Positions 54,449 through 64,000 of a stretch of 64,000 nt of DNA are shown here, one piece after another (positions within the stretch are counted from its first letter, which is position 1; every line of letters starts with the position of its first letter). The DNA lies in NCBI GenBank assembly GCA_948474755.1, contig CAOLHI010000483.1, positions 124,001 to 188,000 on the forward strand, written 5' to 3'. The DNA comes from Ctenosaura bakeri (lineage: Eukaryota; Chordata; Lepidosauria; Squamata; Iguanidae). The notes under the pieces were generated by a model that made no database searches, was not told where the DNA came from, and saw only the letters and a list, made by a program, of their open reading frames with translations. A program made the translations under genes and the position numbers.

Positions 54449-55958
54449 GTTGTGCAAAAAAGGGGGAAATGGAAAAGTTTCACTCACTACCACAATCCTC
54501 TTGAAAAAAGTAAAAGTTTTTTCCTTCCAGAATTGTGAAGAAATGTGAGTTTTGAAAAATTTTTCAGAAACTGAAATTCAATTCCTACCCTTATGTGTCA
54601 GGACAGTTTTTCCGTGCATGGCAAAGATCATGTTGCACTTAGCTGCCATTTAGAAATTAAAGGTGGTAAGGAATCTGTCAGAAAAAAAGAGAGGGGTAAC
54701 TCTAATTCAGCATTAGCATGAGATTCAAATTCAGATTCAAACAGTGTTAATGCAGGGATTCAAACCCTGACTTGAAACACTTAAAGCACTCCATGGGAGA
54801 ACTTGAAGATACATCTCCTAATGCAGGCTCTTAGCCAACATTTGACTGATTGATTAATTGATTTTGTACCTCACCTTTCTTTTGAAGCAGGATCCAAGTC
54901 AGCTTGAATTTCCAGACAATCCAATAACAATTACATCTAAAGATTTATAGTCATACAACTGGCTGAACATCTCACAGTGGGAAATATGCAATAAGGTTAA
55001 GCAATCTGATAATCATTTATGACAACTAAAACTAAAGAAATTAAAAGGGGGAATAGTGTGAAAATATATTTTTCCAAAGGAAAATTTTGCCTCAAATAAA
55101 AGCCTTAAAAAAGAAGATCCCATCTTCATGACCTCTAGGCGCTTTAGGTTGTAGAATGTGACATCAGAGGAAAGATCAGAAACGAAGATTTCTGTAGCTT
55201 GGTTCTCCATAGTTTCACTTGATACCAGTTGCAAACATTTGGGCCAAACTTCAAATTTACCTGCAGTTGAGGAGACCACTTACTTTTGAGACCCCTTACT
55301 CTTGAGGAATTTGCTGACTACCTAATGAGTTAGTTGTCTCAATGTCACCTCATAATTCAGTGTGGTGTTGAAGCCTGGAGATATTTTTTTTAATCAATAA
55401 AGGTTAATTCAGTCATTTAAAAAACAAAATAATTCTCAGAGCACACCTTCAAGGCCTTTTTGATATGCATGCTAAGTTTCAGCTGTCTACCTTTCACAGT
55501 TAAGGCATGCATGCACACACACACATGCACACAAACACACAATTGACTCATTATGTCTAAATCTTGCTTTCTGTCATGATGGGGCATTAAGAGGGCACAG
55601 ACTGTCTTAGTCAGAGCATCTCGTGCCCAGGCACAGACCCTCCCAAGGTTAGCTTCTGTAAGGCTGCTGCATTATGCATAGCCCTACTGACTGTTGGTCT
55701 GTACCATTACTGCTCATCTTCAGGGACTCAGCCTTGCCCTTGAAAAGAGGTACTGAAGAAGAGCCTGCAGGCAAAGAAGTGAAGACCTCCATTTGTATTT
55801 CTTCCTTCTATCCTCTACAGAAGCACAGAATATTACTTAAATGTATCTTGCTACTGTCCACTCCATTTCTTCTTCTTGATTCTCTATAATGGAGACAGTC
55901 CAGGCCCACCAGTTGAAAGGGGAGGGGTTGGTGACAGCATCAATGTGGGTATAACATA
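54449..55958. other. Intergenic; short retroposon tail
   Basis: About 54846-54905 ('gattgattaattgattttg', 'cctcacctttcttttg') looks like an antisense SINE or LINE tail. No gene. Confidence 0.4.
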
Positions 55959-56430
55959 CAGCTGGTCATTCACATTTGCTAGGGTTAGGGGTGCAGGACC
56001 TGTCCAAAAAGTGGAAAAATTGAAAACATCAAAATGTGTGTGTGTGTGTGTCTGTGGGAAGGGGGCTGAAGCATGGTGGGGACAGAGGGCTCCTAGAGTC
56101 CAAACCAGTTCAGTGAAACAGAGGGGGTCGCCACGGTGGTCCTATACTTCCTCTCTCTTGCCCATCTCCTTCCTTGGGTGTGGGGAGCAGTGTGAGATGC
56201 TGAGAAATCAGGCTGCAATCCATCTTTAGCTAGCCAGTCAGCAGCTGGTGGTGGAGGAAAAGAAGAATTAGAGGTGCGTTTTTAAAGGGCTGTGTAGTCT
56301 GACTGGAGCTACCAAAAGAAAAGGTTCCCCTGGAAAAGGAGCATCTGAGGTTGAGGGAGAACAGAGGTTAAAGAAACTCACCAATAATCAAATCCATGAA
56401 GTCAGCTCTGTAAATGTGGAAGGCCAACTG
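55959..56430 (-). mobile_element. Tigger-like MITE, ~472 bp, antisense
   Basis: Left end CAGCTGGTCATTCACATTTG, right end CTGTAAATGTGGAAGGCCAACTG, with TA on both sides (55957-55958 and 56431-56432). The interior is the reverse complement of the 6770 and 34135 copies, with a (TG)n run near 56034. Confidence 0.8.
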
Positions 56431-56562
56431 TATAGCCTGAAAGTGGGGGACTATGGAAGGTTGAGGGGTCTTACTCTTGCATTTCCCACACATCTTGGAC
56501 CCAGGGGAAATCTTCCAGCAGTGAGTCTACTCTGGTTTTTCCTCTGAATTTCAAAGGAGGTC

Positions 56563-57005
56563 TCTAAGATGCAGAACCTATTAAGGGAATAAGGTTCAGT
56601 CCCTTGGAAAGCTCCTTTGAAGTTCAGATTAAAATCCCAAGAAGATCACTGGCAGACTAAAACGGAATTCATCAGCCATCATGAACCTGCAGTTGAAATG
56701 AAATGAAGGAATATACGAATGTTTCCAATTGTGGGCATGCAGCAGTCTGGAGAGAGTCAATAGTGATGACTAAAGAGTGATCAGGATGAGAGGCAAGTCA
56801 AGAGGCAGAACCAGAGAACATGACAGTTTTAATTTCAGTTAATTTTGTCAAATTATAGGAGTTATCCAAGGTGCTGAACCTGCTTTGGGGACAGAGTTCA
56901 GCACCTTGGATAGGTCTTTTAAAGTTCAGACCAAAAAGCAGAGTGGGTTTCTCTATCAGATTCACCACTTCACTGGCATTGGGGCCAGTAGCACTCACTG
57001 AATGG
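56563..57005. repeat. Two adjacent 'CTTTAAAG/CTATCCAAGG' palindromic repeats
   Basis: First, 56563-56670 ('gatgcagaacctattaaggg...ggaaagctcctttgaagttc'). Second, 56815-57005, with arms 'ggagttatccaaggtgctg' and 'cagcaccttggataggtc'. In the second the inverted arms are nearly perfect around 'aacctgctttggggacagagtt'. Confidence 0.65.
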
Positions 57006-57140
57006 ACCCTCACAAAATGAGAGGTTTTCGAAGTTAGCTATTTGGGGCCTAAATAAAATGTGGGAATAGGGGAGACAATAACAATTTCATTGTGCCTTCT
57101 GGATGCCCCTGAAGGCACAATTCTCTAGTTTTGGCTGTAA

Positions 57141-57145
<5 letters not shown>

Positions 57146-57176
<31 letters not shown>
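57146..57176. repeat. (GT)n microsatellite
   Basis: A pure dinucleotide run of about 15 units. Confidence 0.95.
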
Positions 57177-57178
<2 letters not shown>

Positions 57179-58914
57179 CGAGAGAAGGTGGGTGGCAGGG
57201 ATGACAAGGGAGTCCTGTGCAAACAGAATATTGAACTAGATAAATCTTTAGTGTAATCCAACATGTCTGTAGACTCACACAGACATACAAAATGGCACCT
57301 GTAAGTTTTCACATCCATGGGCTAGTGAATCCTTTCTGGGTTTTAGTACATCCTTTCAAAGAACAAGCCACAGAACTGAATTTGAGCTCTTCCTATGTTT
57401 GGGGGGAAATTTCTTGTGGTTGTCTAAAAGTTCCTCCCCTCATGGGCCATGCTATATAGCCCATCTGGCAAAATTGTTTTCATGGATTGAGATCCTTCCT
57501 CATTTATAAAAGTTACTTGATAAACTTTGAATACCTATTAGCTCTGAGCCTGACCTATTATACAGGGTCATTGTGAAGATTAAATTACAGTGAAGAAGAG
57601 AGAAAACTATGTATGGTGCCATGAACTCTTTGAAGGAAAGCTGAGAGAGAGAGAGAAAGGGCAGGGAGAGAAACCATTCATTTTTCTGCTATGCTACAGA
57701 AGCACATAAGAAAGAAGTAAAAGAAGTCAAGGCACTAGTGAGAGTCATCTCTGTCTCCTTGTGTGCCTATATGTGTTCAGTGGCAGCTGATGGATTTCAC
57801 ACTGGGTTTTAGTCAGAACTTGACAGGAGCTGTCCAGGGTGCTGAGACCTATATCCTCAAACTGGCTGAGCTTCCAAGGTAGTATCTTGAATATCTGGGC
57901 TAAAACCTAGAGCAGTTTTTCTGCTCCTTTAACACAAGAGCCAGAAGCACAGCTGTCTGTCTGACTTGGCCCATCCTTTCCCATTGTTCAGGTAAACTTT
58001 CTTGAACAGCATGCTGATGGCTTGTTGAATCTTATTTCCTCTCGTCTCCTAATGTGTAAAGGGAAATGTGTCACTTTTTGCCCTTTTCTTAGAGCAACAG
58101 GAAATCTAATTTTTTTAAACTTCGGGAATGGTATGTGAGATCAAGTCAAGACACAGAGTCCCAACCGTCGCAAAGTGAGAGGTGAGAACCTTGTGTCGGG
58201 AGTTTAGGCGACACAAAGAACTAAATATATTTATCAAAGCAGATTGTGTAAAGTTACTCAAGGAAGCAGCAGTTTTCACTTACCTTGACTGGCTCCCAGC
58301 CAGACTTGCAGATGCAGCCCACCCCATTGGGCGCCTTGCTTCTGTTTTTCCATGGTTCTTTTTTCTCTTCACATGTTTCTGGGAGTTTTGTGTGTGTTCA
58401 CATGTATCTGTGTTCACCTGGGCATGGAATCATGCACAAGTCATACAGTCTTGGGGCAGGTTGTCATGCAACAGCCTGGTCAAAAAGCTATAGTACCACT
58501 AGGGCAAGAAAGCAGAAACATCTGCTGCTTGTGATGGCTGTGGAGGGAGGTGCAAAGCACTAGCCATTCACAAGAAGAGCCTCATCTTCAGCCCAGCTCA
58601 AAAGAGACTCCTGCTTTTGATTGAGCCCCAAAGAGGAATTCCATCACAAAGCAGGAGTCAATCACAGCATTCCTAGGACAGCGGGTGATCATAGGCTGAG
58701 GCTGGGGATCTTAACTAACAGTAGCACTGACAGTATGCACACACATACACAAAGACAATGGTGGTTGGTGGCTCTCACGTCCATGGACTAGTGACTCCTT
58801 TCTGGGCGTTAGGTTCTTAACATGGGGTCCACAAAACCCTGCTGCTGGACAGCAGCAGTAGCAATAACATGGACGCAGCAACCGAGGATGTGTGCGCAGA
58901 TGCTGAAACTGCTC
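57177..58914. other. Intergenic; SINE-like fragment and one palindrome copy
   Basis: About 57510-57628 resembles the tail part of the second SINE type ('ctgacctattatacagggtc', 'attgtgaagattaaat'). About 57790-57975 is a weak 'CTATCCAAGG' repeat copy. No gene. Confidence 0.4.
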
Positions 58915-59024
58915 CCTGGTTTGCAAACTATGATGCTGGAGACCAGTTTTTGAATCCCCACTCAGTTTGGAAACTGGGTGACTTCAGGCAAGTCACATTC
59001 TCTCAGCCTCAGAGAAAGGCAAAG
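58915..59024 (+). mobile_element. Partial tRNA-derived SINE
   Basis: 'gatgctggagaccagttttt', 'gaatccccactcag', 'ggcaagtcacattctctcag' and 'gaaaggcaaaggcaaag' are the middle of the SINE. Its tail is missing, cut by the MITE fragment that follows. Confidence 0.75.
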
Positions 59025-59028
59025 GCAA

Positions 59029-59215
59029 AGTGGAATAATAACACTATAACTGTGTATTCCTATGGAATTCTGGGGTTTGCAGTTTAGAGAGGAACCTTTA
59101 GAATTCTCAGCCAGATTGCTCTTTGGCCTCAGTAAACTACAAAACCCAGAATTCCACAGGATGTTGAAAGTGAAATAATAGTGGAATAATACTATAACAG
59201 TGTAGGAAGGAAGCG
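59029..59215 (+). mobile_element. Rearranged foldback MITE
   Basis: It opens with right-arm-type sequence ('gtggaataataacactataac'), then left-arm 'cctatggaattctggggtttg', the plus-orientation centre, and a normal right arm. The GGCC terminus is absent from the left, so the first arm is deleted or inverted. Confidence 0.75.
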
Positions 59216-60356
59216 GCTTCTATTTTGCTCCTCTTGCAGGTATTATTAAGGCAGATATTTTGCTGGAGATGTAAGCCTCTTTGCTTTTGCCCCATGGCTC
59301 TTAGCCTAGGGCTACAGCCTGGGGTATAATAGAGTCCTGTTTTGCCTACTGAATCAAGGTGGGGTGGACAGTGGAGCAAGACCTACTACTATACATTGAC
59401 CTTGATAAGCTTTTGCTAGAACAGCATGTTTGCTCTCTAAATAAGAAAATGGAGCACCTATTGAATAAAATCCCTGGAGGCCATCTTTGGCTATGTATTG
59501 GGAGTTGTGTGCTTGTTTTATGATAGTTTGCTCTGTATTTCTGGTCAGCCAAATATGTGTTTGCAAAATACAAGGGGTTCTGTCATTTCAATCATAACAG
59601 GCAAGAGGAGGTTTGGTGGTAAAGATAGCAGAAGCCAGTGGAGAACAACTGGGGAGAAAAAATTCATGGCTGTTCTTCCTTCTGGTTCACCATCTAAGCA
59701 ACAGATTCCAGGTTACTCTAGCAGAAAGGGTGAGATTTGTATGTATGTGGGTAGCTACTTAACAACAATATCTTGTTATGAGGTATCCATGTTGTAACAC
59801 CAAATATTCCAATAGGGAATGACAGTGGTATCCAATGGACAATTGAAATTCATTAGCTTTACAAAAACCACACTCCCTGTGGCGACAAATACTGGTAGCA
59901 TTTGTTTTTTAACTGTGGATCAACAAAGTCATCTACATTTTTGGATTCTCTTTCAAGGGAGGGCAAAGCTATAGGAGCCTGCACTTCAGAATTTACCACT
60001 ACACCATGCTTCCTCTTTGTGCGCACAAAGCACACTTTATATTGTTTAGTTATTTCTTTTATACTTTCATCTGCTCTGCAAGCAGACCAGCTGGTTGACA
60101 ATGATGTCACACACTATAACAATTAAGCAGAAAAGGCAATCAAAGGACAATATTTCCCCCCACAATTTACAAACCAAAACAATATACAAAGAAACCACAA
60201 TGTTTCTAAGGGTAGGCTAACTAACTGTTCAAAAACAATTTAAATGGTTGAAAGCGGCCAACAAGAGTTGAAAGCCAGGAGGATTAGATGCATCTCTCAA
60301 GGATGCCTGAGGGAGAGAGTCAAACTAGATGTTAAGCACAGATGTGTGCAGAACTT
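59216..60356. other. Intergenic, no gene seen
   Basis: No recognisable element or coding signal. Confidence 0.35.
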
Positions 60357-60440
60357 GGAAAAGTTACTTTTTGGGATGACACTTTCCCCCCATCTCCCAG
60401 CTGAGGGGATTCTGGGTTGTCATCCAAAAAGTAACTTCCC
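60357..60440. repeat. 84-bp palindromic repeat with 'AAGTTACTTTTTGG' ends
   Basis: GGAAAAGTTACTTTTTGGGA at the left pairs with TCCAAAAAGTAACTTCCC at the right; the inner arms are 'catctcccagctg' and 'ggggattctgggttgtcat'. It is the cleanest copy of this small foldback element in the window. Confidence 0.75.
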
Positions 60441-60489
60441 AGTCTCTGGTTAACAGCAGCAGCAGCTGGCTCTCATGTTATTGGACTGT

Positions 60490-60645
60490 GAATCTGCTCT
60501 GCGCTTTTTTCCTGAACTTTAAATGGACTATCCAAGGTTCAGCCTAGGTTCAATAGACTGGATAGCTCCTTTAAAGTTCACATTAAAATCAAGAACAGAT
60601 ATATTGACCCATGAAGACAGAAGCCATCAACTACCACTGCTGGTC
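60490..60645. repeat. Palindromic 'CTTTAAA...CTATCCAAGG' repeat
   Basis: Arms 'gaactttaaatggactatcc' and 'ggatagctcctttaaagttc' with the outer 'gacagaagccatcaactacc', as at 32765. Confidence 0.7.
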
Positions 60646-60917
60646 AAATCATTGCAAGCAGAACCATTTCATAGGGTAAAATCTTTCAGAAGAGAAGAGG
60701 TGCTTAACCCATTTCCCTGGCTACCACTGTCCCACTTCAAGTTGCTCCTTCCAGTGCTCACCCAGAGGAAAACACATGTATATAAACTCATCTGATGTGT
60801 GTATATATTTATGTGGTTGGTAGGAGGCAACTCAAACCAAGTAGGGGAAAAGTACACTAAAATATCCCTTGCTACTCCATACTTCTCTGATCCTATTTAT
60901 TCCTCCTCTGGAAATTA

Positions 60918-61430
60918 GTTGTTGTTGTTGTTGTTGTTGTTGTTGTTATATGCCATCAGTTCACTTCAGCCATCAGATGACCCTATGAATGAGAGATGTG
61001 CAAGAGACTTGAGACTCTGTTATTAACAGTGCTGCTCAGACCTTGCAAAACTCAGAGCTGTGGCTTCCTCGGTGAATATGATGTGGTCTCCCTCTTTTCC
61101 TACTGCCTTCCACTTACCAAACATTCTTGCCTTTTCCAATGAGTTATGTCATTCCATGATATGTCCGAAGTATGATAGCCTCCTTTTAGTAATTTTGCCT
61201 TATAGAGAGACTTCAGGCTTAATTTGTTCTGTGATTTCTCTTTTCGGCCATCCACGGTATCTACAGAACTCTCCTTCACCATCACATTTTGAATGAGTTG
61301 ATCGGGTTTTTTCCTGCCAGCGTTCACATCCATAAATAGAAGTCATAAATGCTACAGTATAGATCAACCTGAATTTGGTATCCTGTATTCAGTATTTAGT
61401 TTGGTGTTTGATCCTAAAGAAGGCACTGGG
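60918..61430 (-). pseudogene. Bov-B (RTE) LINE 3' part, antisense
   Basis: Starts with the complement of an (AAC)n tail at 60918-60947. The minus-strand translation has pieces like 'LSYFGHIME', 'NSLEKARMFGK' and 'KPEVSL', the C-terminal region of Bov-B ORF2, with stops and shifts. It is older than the 29795 copy and lacks the catalytic domain. Confidence 0.75.
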
Positions 61431-61584
61431 AACTCAAACCTTGAAGTCGAATCTGGCGCTCTTGAGGTCCCAATTTGGACACCCCTACCATTTGAGCAGA
61501 TGAGGACACTGCCTACCTAATTTTTACCACTGCTTCCGACCAGCAGGGAGTACTAGATGTGCTTAGGCCAGGGTAGGACCATTG

Positions 61585-62520
61585 GGTTATTTTTATTTAT
61601 TTAATTAAGGCCATTTCCGCACCTCACCCATCTCCATCGTCATCCCATTGTCATCCTGGTAGTGCCACTGCCAGGATGGACGCACGACGTGAATGCTCTC
61701 CTCCACATCCGGCTGTGCCCCTTCCTTCTGCAGTGCAGCCAGTCACTTCTCATGCTGCACTGGGGAAGGAAATGCCTAGATTGCACTTCCTCCCTGTCTG
61801 CGCAGCTGCCCATGACAGGAGCGTTGCATGATTTTTCCTGGTAATGGAATATCCCACAACAGGTGGGGAGGTGTTAGCAGTGTGACTGTGACAACATCGT
61901 GTGAAAACACAACTCACAGAATGGCAGCAACATGTCCCCATCACAGGACAGCAACGTCATGTGGAAATGGCCTTAATCATTTCTGTATCACCTCCCAGTC
62001 CACAAGGGCTCCGAAAGCAATGAACAAATAAAAACAATGAAAACAATGCAAAGATAAAAACATTTTAAAAACACATGAAAATATTCCTTTAAAATTGGCA
62101 AAAACAATCTTAAAATCCAATTTAAATAATAGATTCTATGATAAACAGTTTAAACAGAGTAATTTCAAGCATTAAATAACATGCAGAACAACACTGTTTT
62201 GGCTGCCTGCTGGAAACTTAAAAGAGATGAAGCCAGCCTAATTTCCTTGAACAGGGAGATTCACAGTTGGGATGCTCCTACAGAGAAAGCCCTGGTACAT
62301 GCAGCTACTAGCTTAACTTCATGAAGGCCTACTATAAAGATCTCAAATTTCTGGCAGGCTCATCTGAGAGCATGAGTCCTGTTCTCAAGCTGTTTAGGGC
62401 ATTGTAGGTCAAAACCAACCCCTTAGTTACACTGGCCAGAGCTTCTGGGAGCTGCAGTGCAACATCCGGAGGGCTGTCTGAATCTTATCTCCTGATTCTG
62501 ATTTGGCAGGGGAAGAGGTT
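61585..62520 (-). mobile_element. Old LINE-like interspersed repeat with a MITE inside
   Basis: Around the MITE, 'tttatttatttaattaa' continues as 'ttctgtatcacctcccagtcc' and 'aacaaataaaaacaatg'. Further on come 'gcctgctggaaacttaaaag', 'cagggagattcacagttggg', 'gagaaagccctggtac' and 'gtttagggcattgtaggtc'. This phrase set recurs in squamate genomes as the end of a LINE-type element. Its exact class is uncertain. Confidence 0.45.
61609..61972. mobile_element. ~364-bp MITE with GGCC-ATTTCCGCAC ends
   Basis: Ends are GGCCATTTCCGCACCTCAC and CATGTGGAAATGGCC. TTAA lies on both sides (61605-61608 and 61973-61976); with a 3-bp reading the target would be TTA. The interior has 'cttctgcagtgcagccagtc' and 'catgctgcactggggaagg', as in the ~415-bp copies. 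Confidence 0.8.
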
Positions 62521-63570
62521 GGGACACAAGATGTATTGGCTCCATCACTGGTGATATTGCAACTCACTTCTTTGGTCATTGTGTAGGTTGGAATTCTGAC
62601 TATACAACAACCAAAAGCCCCCTTCCCAACCTACCTTGTAAGATGTATAGCTCCCCCTATATATAGCCATTTCCAGGTTCTTGGAGAATGATACATCCAG
62701 CTAATTTACTTTAGCTGGATACACTGCAAGGATGTTGTCTGCTGGGATGTCCCAGGATTCCTGGAGATCCCTGCCAGTACCTTTTGCAGCATGTCCAGCT
62801 ACTGAAGTGGCAGAGATGTGCCCCTTGGGACCCCTAAGTGTGGCCCCCAGAAGTCCCACAAGGCCCCCTCCCACATTTTAACATGTTTTTCAGGCTAATT
62901 TTTGGGAAATTTCTGGCCTGAAAACTACCTGAAAGCTGTCAAAACTACTTGATGATATAGAAGTTTGTTCCTCTTAACCCCTCAAAGCCCATCCTTGAAT
63001 GGTGGGCAGGTGTAACGTATCACTTTGGGCACAGCAAAATGCACTAGTACAGTCTGCCAGGTGGCTGCAAGGGAGGGAAACACCTCCTGCCTCCTGCACA
63101 GTTGGTCATCCCCACCCCAGGTTCAGAAAAATAACTAGATGTGTGGCCACTGATCTCCTTACCCTCCAACAACCCAGAAAAGGCTATGTTGACAGGGAGG
63201 AGGTGCTGCATAGTTTACCAGGGGGGAAGGATTGGGAGCCAGAGGGATAGCATTGGGAGATGTACTTAAGAAAAGGCAGCTACATAAAACACATGTCCCC
63301 TGACGCAGGACCTCATTCAAAGAGTTAAAGCCTGGCAACAGCTGGAAAACTAAGTGTACATATATGCAGATGTAGTGGGAAATGGGACGTAGAACCAGAA
63401 AAGAAGAAGAAGAATTCTTCTTTCTTCTCAAAAGAAGAACTTATTAGCATTTTCAAATTTATTTCAATTTTTTAAAAAAGATGTGAGAGAAACAAAACCT
63501 GATAGATCCAGTCATCCAGGTGCAGGGATAGGAGTGCTGCTTAACACTTACAGTCTGGGTTTGAGTCCTG
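62521..63570. other. Intergenic, no gene seen
   Basis: No recognisable element until a possible SINE scrap ('cttacagtctgggtttgagtcc') just before the last MITE. No coding evidence. Confidence 0.35.
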
Positions 63571-63758
63571 AGCCATTTCCACACTAGACTGTTATAATGC
63601 GATTATTCCACTTTCAACATCCTATGGAATCCTGTGGCTTGCAGTTTTGGGAGTGGCCCCTCCCGAAACTGCAAGCCCCAGGATTCCATAGGATGGAATA
63701 AGTGGAAAGTGGAATAATCACACTAGTGATTATTCACTAGTCTAGTGTGGAAATGGCC
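63571..63758. mobile_element. Near-perfect foldback MITE, 188 bp
   Basis: Ends are AGCCATTTCCACACTAGAC and CTAGTGTGGAAATGGCC, flanked by CTG on both sides (63568-63570 and 63759-63761). The centre is 'gggagtggcccctcccg', so the arms are nearly symmetrical. One arm carries a small extra duplication ('gtggaaagtggaataatcacactagtg'). Confidence 0.9.
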
Positions 63759-64000
63759 CTGGTAATCTGTTTCAGTGCTGCTGAGTTAAAGTAACCCTCC
63801 CCCTCCCCCTCCCTCCCCCCCCTTTTTTTTTTGTGGGAGTTCTTCATCATTACTACCAAAGTAGCAGGGAAGTACAACATGATCCTGGGAATAGCTGTAC
63901 TTATCAAATTTAGCTAATGCAGATGGAGGAAAATTTAGCCTAATTCCCAAATTCCCTCATATGTGAGACAGAACAAAAGTGAAGTTTAAAACATGTGAAC
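63759..64000. other. Intergenic; poly-C/poly-T patch
   Basis: A C-rich then T-rich run lies at about 63798-63831. No gene to the window edge. Confidence 0.5.

Noticed and set aside
60918..60947. A CRISPR-like or functional repeat at the (GTT)n run
   Set aside because: It is the complement of the AAC tail of a Bov-B LINE, a simple sequence with no spacers.
61605..61976. piggyBac element, because of TTAA on both sides
   Set aside because: Sister copies with the same ends have ATA, AGT or TCA flanks, so TTAA is more likely a chance extension of a 3-bp TTA.

Overview
The window is vertebrate genomic DNA with no gene I can support. No open frame of useful length matches a cellular protein, there is no run of exons with sensible splice sites, and the longest frames (up to about 180 codons) lie inside repeats or low-complexity DNA. 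The repeat content points to a squamate reptile. It has tRNA-derived SINEs with a Bov-B (RTE) LINE tail, 5S rRNA-derived SINEs with the same kind of tail, decayed Bov-B reverse-transcriptase segments, CR1-type LINE ends and Penelope-like tails. The abundant foldback MITEs make me think of an iguanian lizard, but that last step is a weak inference.

The dominant signal is a group of short DNA transposons whose ends read GGCC-(A/C)-TTTCCGCAC or its complement. One family is 180-220 bp and strongly palindromic, with about 17 whole or partial copies. A second family is 360-420 bp, has an unrelated GC-rich interior and the same ends, with five copies. In many copies of both families the flanks show a 3-bp target duplication (TAA, TCA, CAA, CTG, ATA, AGT, TGT). 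Together they occupy several kilobases.

From left to right: 1-2 kb, an antisense LTR-like block. 4-5.6 kb, a 418-bp MITE and two head-to-head SINEs, one broken by a foldback MITE. 6.5-8.5 kb, a Tigger-like MITE, a hAT-like element, a short SINE with a perfect target duplication and a foldback MITE. 9.5-16 kb, more MITEs, a hAT-like element, a Penelope-like tail and a SINE/MITE nest. 17-22 kb, a CCCAGTTTT repeat family, a CR1 end, and a 5S SINE split by a Tigger-like MITE and a solo LTR. 22-27.8 kb, two 420-bp MITEs, two SINEs and two small hAT-like elements with 8-bp duplications. 28.8-31 kb, an LTR-retroelement relic and a Bov-B LINE holding a SINE. 32-38.6 kb, a tandem Tigger-MITE pair with an inner Tigger element, a SINE inside a SINE, a MITE with internal minisatellite, and a hammerhead-like Penelope relic. 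39-51.8 kb, a second solo LTR, SINEs, a 245-bp transposon with 22-bp inverted ends, a tandem repeat, a CR1 end and 5S SINE copies. 52-64 kb, tandem and low-complexity repeats, palindromic elements, an antisense Bov-B segment, and a final MITE near the right edge.

The value of the window is its insertion stratigraphy: many elements sit inside others with their target duplications still readable, so relative ages can be ordered. Some repeat-free stretches (about 6.18-6.53, 12.43-12.86, 33.65-34.02 and 44.88-45.32 kb) could be conserved non-coding sequence, which only an alignment can show.
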